A DNA stretch of 43,073 bases, from NCBI GenBank assembly GCA_002688175.1, contig NZCC01000074.1:1-43073 (forward strand), read 5' to 3'. Source of the DNA: Chromatiales bacterium (GTDB lineage Bacteria > Pseudomonadota > Gammaproteobacteria > Steroidobacterales > GCA-2729495). A model generated the notes under the pieces. It was not told the origin of the DNA, made no database searches, and saw only the letters and a list, made by a program, of their open reading frames with translations. Below are positions 1 through 8,422 of this stretch, one piece after another; the first letter of the stretch is position 1; each line of letters opens with the position of its first letter. Both the position numbers and the translations under genes were made by a program.

Positions 1-2
1 CC

Positions 3-214
3 AAAACGCCGCAGGAGCGGCTTTAAGGTTTTGGAAGGGTATACGGACACAAAATACCTTGGACATATCGGGGTACGACGCTGGGAAATTATGATCCGAA
101 TGGCCCGGATGGGTGGTACGCGCACCAGGCATCCAGCATCGTTCCACGACGGTGTCGAGGTATTTTTCCGTCCGTTATTGTTCCGAAACCTTAAAGTCGC
201 TTTAGCGGCGTTTT
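3..214. repeat. Long imperfect inverted repeat (palindromic element, about 82-bp arms)
   Basis: The arm at 3-84 matches the reverse complement of 133-214. The outer 34 bases agree at about 29 positions, including AAAACGCCGC and CTTTAAGGTTT. The inner part shares ACGGAC, AAAATACCT and an ACGA(C/T)GCTGG end. The 48-bp centre (85-132) can form two small hairpins, ATCCG/CGGAT and GGT/ACC. The outer ends of both arms carry their own mini-hairpins (GCCGC-AGGA-GCGGC and CGCT-TT-AGCG). No credible protein is encoded across it. It could be a MITE-like element, an intergenic palindromic repeat or a structured RNA. It may extend left of the window. Confidence 0.75.
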
Positions 215-240
215 ACCCCAAGGGCACTTCCTTCGGGCGC

Positions 241-266
241 GGAAGGATAACTGACGGAAAAATACC
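241..266. repeat. Third partial copy of the inner motif of the palindromic element
   Basis: Bases 241-266 read GGAA-2nt-ATAAC-T-GACGG followed by AAAAATACC. This matches the reverse complement of 159-184 at about 23 of 26 positions and the left arm around 33-58 less well. The motif sits in its own small stem (CTGACGG...CCGcTCAG, 251-272), just past the 3' end of the M23 peptidase gene. A third related copy argues for a dispersed repeat rather than a chance palindrome. Confidence 0.6.
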
Positions 267-296
267 GCTCAGGGAAAGCGCCGCCCCCCATCACCA

Positions 297-1121
297 CTAC
301 TGCAGCAACGAAAACGGATCAACCCGCGCCCCCTGAACCCGAACCCCCCAGTGCAAATGCGCCCCGGTAACCCGCCCGGTTGCCCCCGCCAGCCCCAGCA
401 CCCGATCCGTATCAATCATCTCACCAGGTTCGACCAGGATCTCCGACAGATGCAAATAAACCGAGTAAATACCAAGACCGTGGTCAACAAAAACTGCATT
501 ACCGCTATAGAACAGTTCTTTAGCCAGCACCACGCGACCCCGATTCATGGCCCGAATCTCAGTGCCTGTTGTCGCCGTCAGATCTGCCCCCGAGTGCGGT
601 GCCCGCGGCTGCTCATTGAATACACGCCGGTGACCAAAGTTACGCCCGCCCGTCACACCCTGTATCGGCACGGTAAACGGCGCGGTCCAAAATGCCTCGG
701 GCGTTATCCGTGCATAGATTTCGTTAATCTCACCATGTTCACGCCCGGCCCGCGCCTCATTAGCCTTGCTCAGTTCGACATACTTCGGCGCCACTTCAAG
801 ACGCGTGGTTTTGAAGTGGCGTTCGGTAATATCGATTTGTTTATCGTCAGGACTGACCCGTCCATCGCTATAAGTTCGGGTTAACTCGATGGTATGTCTG
901 CCGGGTGACGCGTCAAGATCAATGCCGATGATCGTAAACCAGCCGGCACCACCCTTTGCAAACGGGATTAACTTGTCATTCCACTCAACGGTGACCGTCT
1001 CGAGCCCGGACTCATCGGGAACCTCGAGTCGTAACGCCTGTCCCTGACCGATTGTCAGGGCCGCAACCAGTGTCATCAAACTCATCATGCCATTTGCCTG
1101 CCAGCACCTGACCGGCGCCAC
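297..1121 (-). CDS. M23 family metallopeptidase (LytM-type), exported
   Basis: A predicted zinc endopeptidase acting on peptidoglycan cross-links, or a regulator of such enzymes, in the periplasm. The C-terminal half carries the LytM signature: H176 and D180 in HSGAD, H224 in YLHL, and H255-L-H257 in HLHWG, so the metal-binding and catalytic residues are all present. The N-terminal 30 residues form a signal peptide with hydrophobic core SLMTLVAALTIG ending near GQA. Residues 30-110 look like a beta-rich domain. The GTG start lies 2 nt after the stop of the upstream lipoprotein gene, which suggests coupling. An ATG at 1088 is the alternative but would give an n-region without a positive charge. 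The 274-residue length suits a single-domain M23 protein. The family is secure and the substrate unknown. Confidence 0.88.
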   Translation of the reverse strand: MAPVRCWQANGMMSLMTLVAALTIGQGQALRLEVPDESGLETVTVEWNDKLIPFAKGGAGWFTIIGIDLDASPGRHTIELTRTYSDGRVSPDDKQIDITERHFKTTRLEVAPKYVELSKANEARAGREHGEINEIYARITPEAFWTAPFTVPIQGVTGGRNFGHRRVFNEQPRAPHSGADLTATTGTEIRAMNRGRVVLAKELFYSGNAVFVDHGLGIYSVYLHLSEILVEPGEMIDTDRVLGLAGATGRVTGAHLHWGVRVQGARVDPFSLLQ

Positions 1122-1123
1122 TG

Positions 1124-1849
1124 TTAATGAGTCGGGGCCTTAAATCCGGACGTATCAACCTCACGCCCGATGATGAGAGCGGGCGGTGCGTCGCCGGTCA
1201 TAACTGCCAGTAAATGATTCGGGGCTATAAAATGACAATAGTGAACACCACGAAAACGGGCCGGTGCCCTGGCGAAACGCGGATCCGTAAAATTCACCTG
1301 AAATCCCTTCGCGCGCACGTGCAGGCGGCCGTCATCATCGACGTACATCGCCTCGTAGGGCTTGAGCCAGTCCGGACCCGTCATGCCGGTCACTGCACCC
1401 TTCGAAACTGATTCACTTTCATCAAACACAACCGCCGGGTAATGAAGATCAGTCGTCGCATCGACCAGCTGCCGATAGATGCGCCGGTTCATATCCTGAC
1501 ACGGGCCGTCGGGACCCGCCGTGTCGGCACCGTAAACCAGATTAAGATGATCAGCGCTCTTGAGCTTGCATGACACGCCAACCATTGTTCCGGACGAATC
1601 GAACCAATGAAACTGCTGGATCGCAGGTATCGCGCCCGGCTCTGCCGGAATAATGGCCTTGGATTTCACAAACCCGTCGAATGAAGCATGGATCTGAACT
1701 GAGACCGGTTGTGTGGTCCGTGTAACGACCTGCTGCGCAACGCGACAATAGTCGGCGATTGATGTCAGTTCGGTGACCTGTACCGTACGATCTGTTACAC
1801 AGCCGACCAGCACAAAAACCGCACAGAAAATGGCTAACTGTTTTTTCAT
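1124..1849 (-). CDS. Hypothetical lipoprotein
   Basis: I do not recognise the family. The start is placed at the ATG giving MKKQLAIFCAVFVLVGC, a clear lipoprotein signal peptide with lipobox LVGC, so the mature protein begins at Cys17 and is probably anchored to a membrane. An in-frame start 27 bases upstream would only add nine polar residues. The mature part of about 225 residues has no membrane segment and no catalytic motif I can name. It contains several scattered cysteines (for example in GVSCKLK, GPCQDM and VHYCHF) that could form disulfides in the periplasm. It lies upstream of, and almost touches, the M23 peptidase, so both are probably in one transcript divergent from the TonB-dependent receptor. 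The coding call is good and the function unknown. Confidence 0.8.
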   Translation of the reverse strand: MKKQLAIFCAVFVLVGCVTDRTVQVTELTSIADYCRVAQQVVTRTTQPVSVQIHASFDGFVKSKAIIPAEPGAIPAIQQFHWFDSSGTMVGVSCKLKSADHLNLVYGADTAGPDGPCQDMNRRIYRQLVDATTDLHYPAVVFDESESVSKGAVTGMTGPDWLKPYEAMYVDDDGRLHVRAKGFQVNFTDPRFARAPARFRGVHYCHFIAPNHLLAVMTGDAPPALIIGREVDTSGFKAPTH

Positions 1850-1920
1850 GGGTGGATCATCGCCGTGCGTTGACACTCATGCAAGTTATCGATCCCTTGC
1901 TTTGTCCCCGGAATTAGCGT

Positions 1921-1936
1921 TTTACAGCTATGTAAA
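1921..1936. promoter_or_regulatory. Perfect palindrome, possible operator in divergent promoter region
   Basis: TTTACA-GCTA-TGTAAA has perfect 6-bp arms. A second, overlapping near-palindrome follows (TGTAAATTTAACA, 1931-1943). Both lie between the divergent lipoprotein and receptor genes, about 110 bp before the receptor start. This fits a dimeric repressor site, but no cognate regulator is encoded next to it. Confidence 0.35.
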
Positions 1937-2047
1937 TTTAACACCCTGTTGTATATGGGGACAAATGCTGATTTACTGAACAAAGTATATTCAACAGCCG
2001 GGACCATAAAAACTCCGGGCCGCTGCAGAATAACTGGGGAAAATCAT

Positions 2048-4888
2048 ATGTTGATGATCAAGAGGGCCCTGTGTGCGCCCATTGTCGCCGTGTTAGCGCT
2101 ACCCGCACTCAACACGGTGCCAGTATCGGCCCTGGCCGCGCTTGAAGAAATCGTGGTAACCACCCGCAAGCGTGAAGAGAATCTGCAGGACGTCCCCATT
2201 GCGGTACAGGCTATTACCGCGGACCAGATCGAGCGACAGGGGATCAAGAACCTGACAGATGTTGCCAAGCTTTCCCCGAGCGTACAGTTTGATACCTCAT
2301 TTGGCCCCCAGGACACCCGTATCACCATTCGTGGCCTGTCCAATACCCGCGGCCGATCCAATGTGGCATTCCTGGTGGATGGCATCGATGTCACCACCGA
2401 GAACGTCATTTCTGCCGGCTCCGGTCTGCTGGCCAATCGCCGGCTCCTGAATGACGTGGAACGGATCGAAGTGGTTAAAGGCCCGCAAAGTGCCTTATAT
2501 GGGCGTGCTGCATTCTCCGGGGCCATCAGCTATGTCACCAAGGAACCCGGTGAGAAACTGGCCGGCAAAGTGGGTCTGGATATTGCCGAGAACGGTTATT
2601 ACCAACTGGATGCAGCCGTGGGGGGGCCGGTTCCGGGGCTTGAAGAGGTACTGGGTCTGCGCCTCAACGGGGTGTACTGGAGTGACGACGGCTATTACTC
2701 CAATAGCGTGTCCGGCAATGGAGTGGGGGGTGGTGACGGCTTCGGCATGGCCCTGACCGGGGTGTATACGCCTACAGACACTATCAAGATCAAAACCCGG
2801 GTCGAATACAGTGATGACAAACTGAATCCCACCCCCGTGGTGCGCATCAATGGCGACACCCAGGTCAACTACCCGAAGAATGCTATCGTCCCTCCGGCCA
2901 ACCTGGGCACGAGTAGCGCCTTCAACGGCAATTCGCTGGGCCTCGTGGATCATGGCGTTTTTTGTCCTGAAGGGGTTCCCGTCGATGAGTCCGCCGGCCC
3001 CGGCTTTTGCCTGCCAAAAAGTTACGGTAGCGCCAGCGGCAAGGAAGTTGCCCTGAGTGAAAATCCAAGGACCGGCGGAGAATACGACGGGACCACGATC
3101 GATGTACTCCGCGCAACCATGATGGTCAGCTGGGATGCAGGCCCGGGTGCTATTTCCTCCTATACCGGCTATACGGACAGCCACTCCACACAATTTTACG
3201 ATCAGGAATACCAGGCCCGGGGGCGGCCCGATGAGTTGCTGGCACACATGGAAACCAATAATTTCCAGGACACGACGCAGTTCAGCCAGGAACTCCAGTT
3301 GCAATCAAGCTGGGATGCTCCGGTTCAGCTTACGCTGGGCGGCCTTTACTGGCATGAAGAACGGGACCTGATCGACAACGATTCCATCATCGCCTGTCTG
3401 CCCGTGACCAAGAGCGCCTCAGGTGAAATCCTGACCGACATCGAAGGAGTTTGTGACGGTAACCTTGCTCCGGTACCCACCAATACCTACTCGGTGGTGG
3501 GTTGGCAGCCGTTCAATGCCCAGATTCATCCAAAGCCGGCCGTAGCGGGCTTCGATGGCGCCCAGTGGAATGCCGAAACTGACCATAAATCAGTGTACGG
3601 AATGATCGAATGGTCCCTCACCGAGGTGTTCAAACTCACCCTGGAAGGTCGTTATGTGGATGAGGAATTTACCCTCCGGAGACCGAACCAGGCTTCCTGT
3701 TCGAACCTGGGATTTACGGTTAACTTTGGCGGGTTCATCGTCCCCCTGCAATCAGAGGCCCTTAATCCGGGGCTGGATGTGAATTGCGAGGACATACACA
3801 CGGCAATGGAGAAACTAAACTATGGCCTGGATCCCAATGGCCCGGAAAACCTGGCAGATCTGTTGTGCCGGAGCCGGGACCCGATCACGGGCGAACTGGA
3901 TCCCAACGGCACCCCGCTTGAGGGTTGCGTGCTCGACGCGACTCTCGACTGGGCCTTCATTCAGGGCACCGAAAGATCCAAATTTTTTACCCCCAAGATC
4001 ACCGTGGACTGGATGCCGACCGATGATGCCCTGATTTATTTCTCCTGGGCCCAGGCACAGAAACCGTCCGGCATCAACCAACTCGGCGGTGGTGGTAGTC
4101 CCAGTACGATCGAAGATGAACGTTTTGCCTCGGAAAAAATGACCGCCTATGAATTCGGCGCCAAGTCCTCGTGGGAAGCGGCCGGCTTCCTGCAGGTAAA
4201 TGGTGCGGTCTTCTTCCAGGACTACACGGACAAACAGGTCAGCACGCAGGAACTGGTCGATGACCGGCTCCGACCGAAGGTCCTGAATGCCTCCGCCGCG
4301 GAAGTCTGGGGCCTGGAACTGGAACTGGTCTGGCAGCCCGAGATGATTGACGGGCTATTGCTGAGTGCCGGGTACACCCACCTCGATACCGAGTACATAG
4401 ACTTTTTTGATGATACGGCGCTGCTTTATCGGCCCGCCGCAACCAACAGCTGCGAAGTAGTGCAAAAAGGTGACAGCTATTTCTGCAGAATGGATCTGAG
4501 TGGTCATAGCCTGGAACGTACTCCGGATAACTCTTTTGTTGGCGTTATGAATGTGCAGCGCCCCTTCATGGAAAACGATTTCGACTGGTTCCTGGAACTT
4601 AATGCGTCCTACCAGGACGAACGCTTCGTAGATGCCGATAATTTCGTCAAATGGGATGACTTCTGGCTGGTGGATGTTCGCCTTGGCCTGGCCTCGGAAC
4701 AATGGAATTTCATGATCTATGTCGACAATGCCCTGGATGATGACACCCTGAAAAGCGGGGGCAGCGGGCCGGACTTCGGCCAACAAGTCGAGGAACTTGG
4801 CTTCACCGCCGGACTTGGTGTTCAGCAATTTTTCGGGCCCTTGCCGAATCCACGGACCCTCGGCGCTCGACTGACTATGCGTTTCTAA
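2048..4888 (+). CDS. TonB-dependent outer-membrane receptor
   Basis: An outer-membrane beta-barrel that takes up a bound ligand using TonB energy. The chosen ATG has GGGGA upstream and gives a 946-residue protein with a signal peptide ending near ALA. The mature N terminus has a TonB-box-like EEIVVTTRK and then a plug domain (VPIAVQAIT, LSPSVQFD, ITIRGLSN, VDGIDV, ERIEVVKGPQSALYGR). The barrel follows and ends in the terminal aromatic pattern ARLTMRF, as expected for BAM-dependent insertion. An in-frame ATG at 1949 would put 33 unlikely residues ahead of the signal peptide. The ligand cannot be read from sequence; barrels of this subclass (VVTTRKREENLQDVP start) serve varied organic substrates as well as iron chelates. 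The gene stands alone on the plus strand and ends 6 bp from a convergent gene. Confidence 0.95.
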   Translation: MLMIKRALCAPIVAVLALPALNTVPVSALAALEEIVVTTRKREENLQDVPIAVQAITADQIERQGIKNLTDVAKLSPSVQFDTSFGPQDTRITIRGLSNTRGRSNVAFLVDGIDVTTENVISAGSGLLANRRLLNDVERIEVVKGPQSALYGRAAFSGAISYVTKEPGEKLAGKVGLDIAENGYYQLDAAVGGPVPGLEEVLGLRLNGVYWSDDGYYSNSVSGNGVGGGDGFGMALTGVYTPTDTIKIKTRVEYSDDKLNPTPVVRINGDTQVNYPKNAIVPPANLGTSSAFNGNSLGLVDHGVFCPEGVPVDESAGPGFCLPKSYGSASGKEVALSENPRTGGEYDGTTIDVLRATMMVSWDAGPGAISSYTGYTDSHSTQFYDQEYQARGRPDELLAHMETNNFQDTTQFSQELQLQSSWDAPVQLTLGGLYWHEERDLIDNDSIIACLPVTKSASGEILTDIEGVCDGNLAPVPTNTYSVVGWQPFNAQIHPKPAVAGFDGAQWNAETDHKSVYGMIEWSLTEVFKLTLEGRYVDEEFTLRRPNQASCSNLGFTVNFGGFIVPLQSEALNPGLDVNCEDIHTAMEKLNYGLDPNGPENLADLLCRSRDPITGELDPNGTPLEGCVLDATLDWAFIQGTERSKFFTPKITVDWMPTDDALIYFSWAQAQKPSGINQLGGGGSPSTIEDERFASEKMTAYEFGAKSSWEAAGFLQVNGAVFFQDYTDKQVSTQELVDDRLRPKVLNASAAEVWGLELELVWQPEMIDGLLLSAGYTHLDTEYIDFFDDTALLYRPAATNSCEVVQKGDSYFCRMDLSGHSLERTPDNSFVGVMNVQRPFMENDFDWFLELNASYQDERFVDADNFVKWDDFWLVDVRLGLASEQWNFMIYVDNALDDDTLKSGGSGPDFGQQVEELGFTAGLGVQQFFGPLPNPRTLGARLTMRF

Positions 4889-4894
4889 GAAAAA

Positions 4895-5338
4895 CTATTC
4901 AGCCGACAGAAGGTCGCAACCGAGCTCAACTTCAATATCCGTGATGCGCTGATGGATGGTGCGCGCATATTCGGGCAGTTCGTCGGTCGTGATGCGACCA
5001 GTAGCGAGTTGACCGCCCACGGACATGTACAACAACTCACGCTGCTGCTTCGTAAAGGTAACGATGTCGGCCTGCGTCCATTGCTCCAGCTCAAGCAGTT
5101 CATTGATCGCCACGCGTACATTGCGTTCAGTCTTCCGATATTTCTGAAAGTTATTCACATACAGCTTTGCATAGCTCCGGATATCTGTAATGGCATCCGC
5201 ATCCGACCGGCCGTGTGCAATGGCGCTTTCACCGATGACACAACCTCCCTTGATATGCTCGTCGGCGAATGCGGTATGCATGCTCATAACGAGCCACAGG
5301 CCTGTCAATACCGCTTGAAACCAGGATTGCATCATCAT
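4895..5338 (-). CDS. Small exported hypothetical protein
   Basis: A 147-residue protein that starts with three consecutive Met codons and has a signal peptide (hydrophobic VLTGLWLVMSM, likely cleavage after AFA). The mature part is mostly helical and charged, with cysteines in GGCVIGES and ELGCDLL that could pair in the periplasm. I recognise no family. Its ATG overlaps the TGA of the upstream luciferase-like gene by 4 bases (ATGA), a sign of translational coupling. Together with the phosphatase upstream it forms a three-gene minus-strand set. It converges with the TonB-dependent receptor, leaving only 6 bp and no visible terminator. Confidence 0.75.
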   Translation of the reverse strand: MMMQSWFQAVLTGLWLVMSMHTAFADEHIKGGCVIGESAIAHGRSDADAITDIRSYAKLYVNNFQKYRKTERNVRVAINELLELEQWTQADIVTFTKQQRELLYMSVGGQLATGRITTDELPEYARTIHQRITDIEVELGCDLLSAE

Positions 5339-6348
5339 CCTGCAAGCGCCGGAACGAGCCGTTCGCCGATCAGCCTGATAGATGCGGCCGGGTCGGCATA
5401 GATACGCAACGCGATCTCGGTCAGGCCGGCTGCTTTAAATTGTTGCATACGCTCTATTTCAACATCGAGTTCGGAGACGGACGAAGCTGATGTACAGGCC
5501 GCAACGATTCGGCTGACAATCGCATCGGGGACGCCTTCGATCCGATCTGTCTTGTTGTGATAAGCACGAATGAATGACTGGATGTTGTCGGTGACGATCT
5601 GAGCCTCATCCTCGTCGAGGATATCACCGATATATTTGGGGTAGATCGTACCGCGCACTGCAAGCCAGATGCGTGCCTCGCGTCTTGCTGCCTCAACATC
5701 TTCCTTGACATGCCAGGCCCAGAAATTATTGACCGGGAAAGTAGCCGGCGTCCGCCCTGCAACAACCAGCGAGGAATCGATAATCTCGCGTGCCCAACGA
5801 ACCCGCTCGATTGTGAAATCGCTGACCATAATTCCATCGGCATAGCGTGCCGCCGCGCGTAACATCTGCGGACCGTTCGCACCGACGTACAGGCGTGGCG
5901 GGGAATTCTGAATCCACGCCGGGTTATACCAACTAACGTCATAAATCTCGCCATGATAACTGACCGGCTTACCGGTGGCGGCAGCCTGCAGAATCTCAAC
6001 ACATTCACGTACAGCACGCACGACACGAGTCGGCTTCTGACCCATCGCTGTGGCCGTACCGCCGCCGGCACCGACGACAATCTGTGCCCGCCCCCCGGCC
6101 ACTTCATTCAAAGTCATCAACGAGCTGGCCATCTTCAGGGGATGAAGTTCGAACGGGCTAACCGCAATCGGTCCCAGGCTGATGCGCTCAGTCTGCATCG
6201 CAAGCGGTACAAAATTAATGAACGGATCACGGGCATCATTCATATTCGAGACCCAGACACCGCCAAGTCCGACCTGCTCCGCTAACCGACCGAGCTCGAG
6301 CGCCCGTTCCGGCGGAAGGTTTGACTCAAGGATGATGTCAATTCGCAT
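5335..6348 (-). CDS. LLM-class (luciferase-like) flavin- or F420-dependent oxidoreductase
   Basis: A TIM-barrel oxidoreductase of the bacterial luciferase superfamily, 337 residues. Typical segments are the N-terminal strand MRIDIILES, LGRLAEQVGLGGVWVSN, TERISLGPIAVSPFELHP, LNEVAGGRAQIVVGAGGG and PRLYVGANGPQMLRAAARYADGI. Family members use reduced FMN or F420 to oxidise or reduce small organic molecules; the cofactor and substrate cannot be fixed here. The start is an ATG with GGGGA 8 bases upstream. It overlaps the phosphatase gene by 11 bases and the downstream small exported protein by 4. No flavin reductase gene lies next to it. Confidence 0.88.
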   Translation of the reverse strand: MRIDIILESNLPPERALELGRLAEQVGLGGVWVSNMNDARDPFINFVPLAMQTERISLGPIAVSPFELHPLKMASSLMTLNEVAGGRAQIVVGAGGGTATAMGQKPTRVVRAVRECVEILQAAATGKPVSYHGEIYDVSWYNPAWIQNSPPRLYVGANGPQMLRAAARYADGIMVSDFTIERVRWAREIIDSSLVVAGRTPATFPVNNFWAWHVKEDVEAARREARIWLAVRGTIYPKYIGDILDEDEAQIVTDNIQSFIRAYHNKTDRIEGVPDAIVSRIVAACTSASSVSELDVEIERMQQFKAAGLTEIALRIYADPAASIRLIGERLVPALAG

Positions 6349-7399
6349 CGATATATTCCCCTTCTATAGCCTGTAATTCACCGTGGTCATACATCACCTG
6401 CCATTCCGGCACCCGCACTGCGGCCAGCCGGCACATGTGCAACGGCTCATTGGCGGTCCGCTGGGCATAGCGCCCGCCGACACTAAAATCGACACAATAG
6501 ACATTGTGCCGCAGACCCATGCAACGATGCATCTCGATACCCGCAAACATATCCGGTCCATATTTATCGCTATACACAGCTATAGCATCACCAAACCGGC
6601 GCCAATAGTGGCCGATAACCACTGGCACCGGATCATCATACCGTTCCCACCAGCGGACACGTTCCACCATGCGCCATTTTCCACCCGCCCAGAACGGTAT
6701 TTCAGTCTCTGTTTCTTCACCCGACGTCAGCACACAAATCGGGTTGCTCATCTGGTACTCGCGATCCATCTGCGCGATGGTCGCCAGCAAACGCGGTCGC
6801 TGCTGCGGATCTTTCTGGATCGGCGCAAGCTCACGCCATTCGCGGTTAAGTTTGTGGGTCCGCGCCGAATCAGACCAGCGCTCGGCCAGCTTTGCCGTGA
6901 AACGGCCATAGAGCTCGCATAAAGTTGCATCGCCGGATGCCGAATCCTGCAACTCGGCAAAGGCCACCTCACTCCAGCAGGCATGCACAACGCGCAGATC
7001 CTGCCGTTCGAGCGCCAGCGGCAATGACTCGAGAAATGCAATCATGCCTATCTTGTCTTCGCCCGTGACCGGCTGCATGTTATCGCTGCAGGCCTCCGGC
7101 GCTACCCACCAGTCATTGCCATCCTTGAGTTCGCCGCGCAGCAGGTTCAGTTCGTGATTGCCGATGACACACTGCGCACGATCCGCCTCGACCAACTCCA
7201 TGACCTTGCGCAGTACGGCCGGACTATCCGGGCCACGATCCGTAAGATCGCCAACGAATACGAGCCGGCGCCCGTCCTCATGCCGTCCTTTTGCATCATA
7301 GCCGAGGTGGCCCAGCAAATTTTCGAGCGCATCGATCTCGCCATGAACATCGCCGACAATATCGACCGGGCCGGCAAATAGCGGTTCTATCAACTGCAT
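6338..7399 (-). CDS. Metallophosphoesterase of the PPP (Ser/Thr phosphatase-like) family
   Basis: A cytoplasmic dimetal phosphoesterase, 353 residues. The N-terminal third holds the family motifs in order: GDVHGE (near residue 17), GDLTDRGPDS (near 50) and GNHE (near 80), with a later GHYW probably supplying another metal ligand. The layout resembles bacterial PrpA/ApaH-like and protein phosphatase enzymes, but it is longer than the E. coli Prp proteins (about 218) and has an insert rich in Trp and charged residues (around 150-260). The substrate (phosphoprotein, dinucleoside polyphosphate or other) is not determined by sequence. It is the first gene of a three-gene overlapping set. Confidence 0.9.
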   Translation of the reverse strand: MQLIEPLFAGPVDIVGDVHGEIDALENLLGHLGYDAKGRHEDGRRLVFVGDLTDRGPDSPAVLRKVMELVEADRAQCVIGNHELNLLRGELKDGNDWWVAPEACSDNMQPVTGEDKIGMIAFLESLPLALERQDLRVVHACWSEVAFAELQDSASGDATLCELYGRFTAKLAERWSDSARTHKLNREWRELAPIQKDPQQRPRLLATIAQMDREYQMSNPICVLTSGEETETEIPFWAGGKWRMVERVRWWERYDDPVPVVIGHYWRRFGDAIAVYSDKYGPDMFAGIEMHRCMGLRHNVYCVDFSVGGRYAQRTANEPLHMCRLAAVRVPEWQVMYDHGELQAIEGEYIDAN

Positions 7400-7549
7400 A
7401 GGCCTCTATATTGCCCCGCTTCAGCAAGGCAATAAACCCGAACCCGTGAACGGCTTCGCCCGGAGGCCGGAATGACCTCTACATGACGGCACCCGTGACA
7501 GTTGTTACCCTGCAAGGGTCCCGGCCACAGATTATTCCTGATACAGCAG

Positions 7550-8284
7550 ATGTCATTTGCACGCTCATCGAACCCAGCTGAGACGCTGCCCAGGTACCGG
7601 GTACGACATTCATCGCGCGCACGGCATGTCAGTCTGACGATCCATCCGGCCGATGGGCTGGTCATCGTCGTACCAAACGGCTTTGACGAACAACTAATAC
7701 CCGGACTCATCCATACGAAGCGCAGCTGGATCGATGCACGGCTCAGGCAATTTAGTGATGCGCTCATTAACGATGAAGCATGGCTGCGACCCGCCCGGAT
7801 GACATTGCCGGCAGTCAATGAGCATTGGTCGATCAAATATCAGGCGAACAGTTCAACGACGGTTAGAATCTCAACGCAAGACAAAAATATGCTGCGGGCA
7901 ACCGGTGCTATCGATGCTGAGGTGAAACTCCACGCTGCTCTCCGCCGCTGGTTAAAACGCCGCGCAGACCTCGCTCTCCCGCAACGGTTGACAGAACTGG
8001 CCGACCGGCATGACTTCAGCTTCACCCGAGTGACCATCCGCCAGCAACGTACCCGCTGGGGCAGCTGCTCGTCACGCGGCACGATCAGCCTGAACGCAAA
8101 ATTGTTGTTCATAGCGCCCGAACTCGTGGACCATGTACTGCTACACGAGTTATGCCACACCCTTCATGCGCATCACGGCGACAGCTTTCAGGCCTTGATG
8201 GCTGATCTTATGCCTAATCACCGCCAGCAACGGGTCGCATTGCGTGAAGCCTGGACCCATATTCCGCGCTGGGCACATCGCTGA
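7550..8284 (+). CDS. YgjP-type zinc metallopeptidase (DUF45, M48-like)
   Basis: A soluble protein of about 244 residues with the YgjP signature in its C-terminal half: TRWGSCSSRGTISLN followed by the zinc motif HELCHTLHAHHGDSF, giving HExxH plus a third His. The N-terminal half has the usual beta-rich part (RYRVRHSSRARHVSLTI). The family is related to SprT/M48 gluzincins; the physiological substrate is unknown. An in-frame TTG at 7502 would add 16 residues, but the ATG at 7550 fits better because the conserved part begins soon after. It is divergent from the phosphatase gene, with about 150 bp between them in which I see no strong promoter. Confidence 0.87.
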   Translation: MSFARSSNPAETLPRYRVRHSSRARHVSLTIHPADGLVIVVPNGFDEQLIPGLIHTKRSWIDARLRQFSDALINDEAWLRPARMTLPAVNEHWSIKYQANSSTTVRISTQDKNMLRATGAIDAEVKLHAALRRWLKRRADLALPQRLTELADRHDFSFTRVTIRQQRTRWGSCSSRGTISLNAKLLFIAPELVDHVLLHELCHTLHAHHGDSFQALMADLMPNHRQQRVALREAWTHIPRWAHR

Positions 8285-8422
8285 CCTGCTGGCCAGACTG
8301 TTTATGCCGGGCACTACTGATCGACCTACGGACAAAGCGGACGACAACGAACCATGCGGCGGGCGAACAAGTCAGAATTACTGCCGAAACAATCACATTC
8401 TGGCCCGAACGAGGACTGACTA

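Noticed and set aside
1-296. Integron attC site or insertion sequence end
   Set aside because: The palindrome has no GTTRRRY/RYYYAAC pair at its ends and no transposase or integrase gene lies nearby in the window.
31-336. Open frame of 101 codons across the left-edge palindrome
   Set aside because: It reads through both arms of the inverted repeat and into the 3' end of the M23 gene; no ribosome site and no family resemblance.
2620-2726. Poly-G runs (G7 and G6) in the receptor gene as a phase-variation switch
   Set aside because: The runs are short for slippage-driven switching and the frame is intact on both sides; no supporting structure seen.
2495-3304. 269-codon minus-strand open frame
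   Set aside because: It lies wholly inside the TonB-dependent receptor gene, which has unmistakable motifs; the antisense frame is a by-product of its codon usage.
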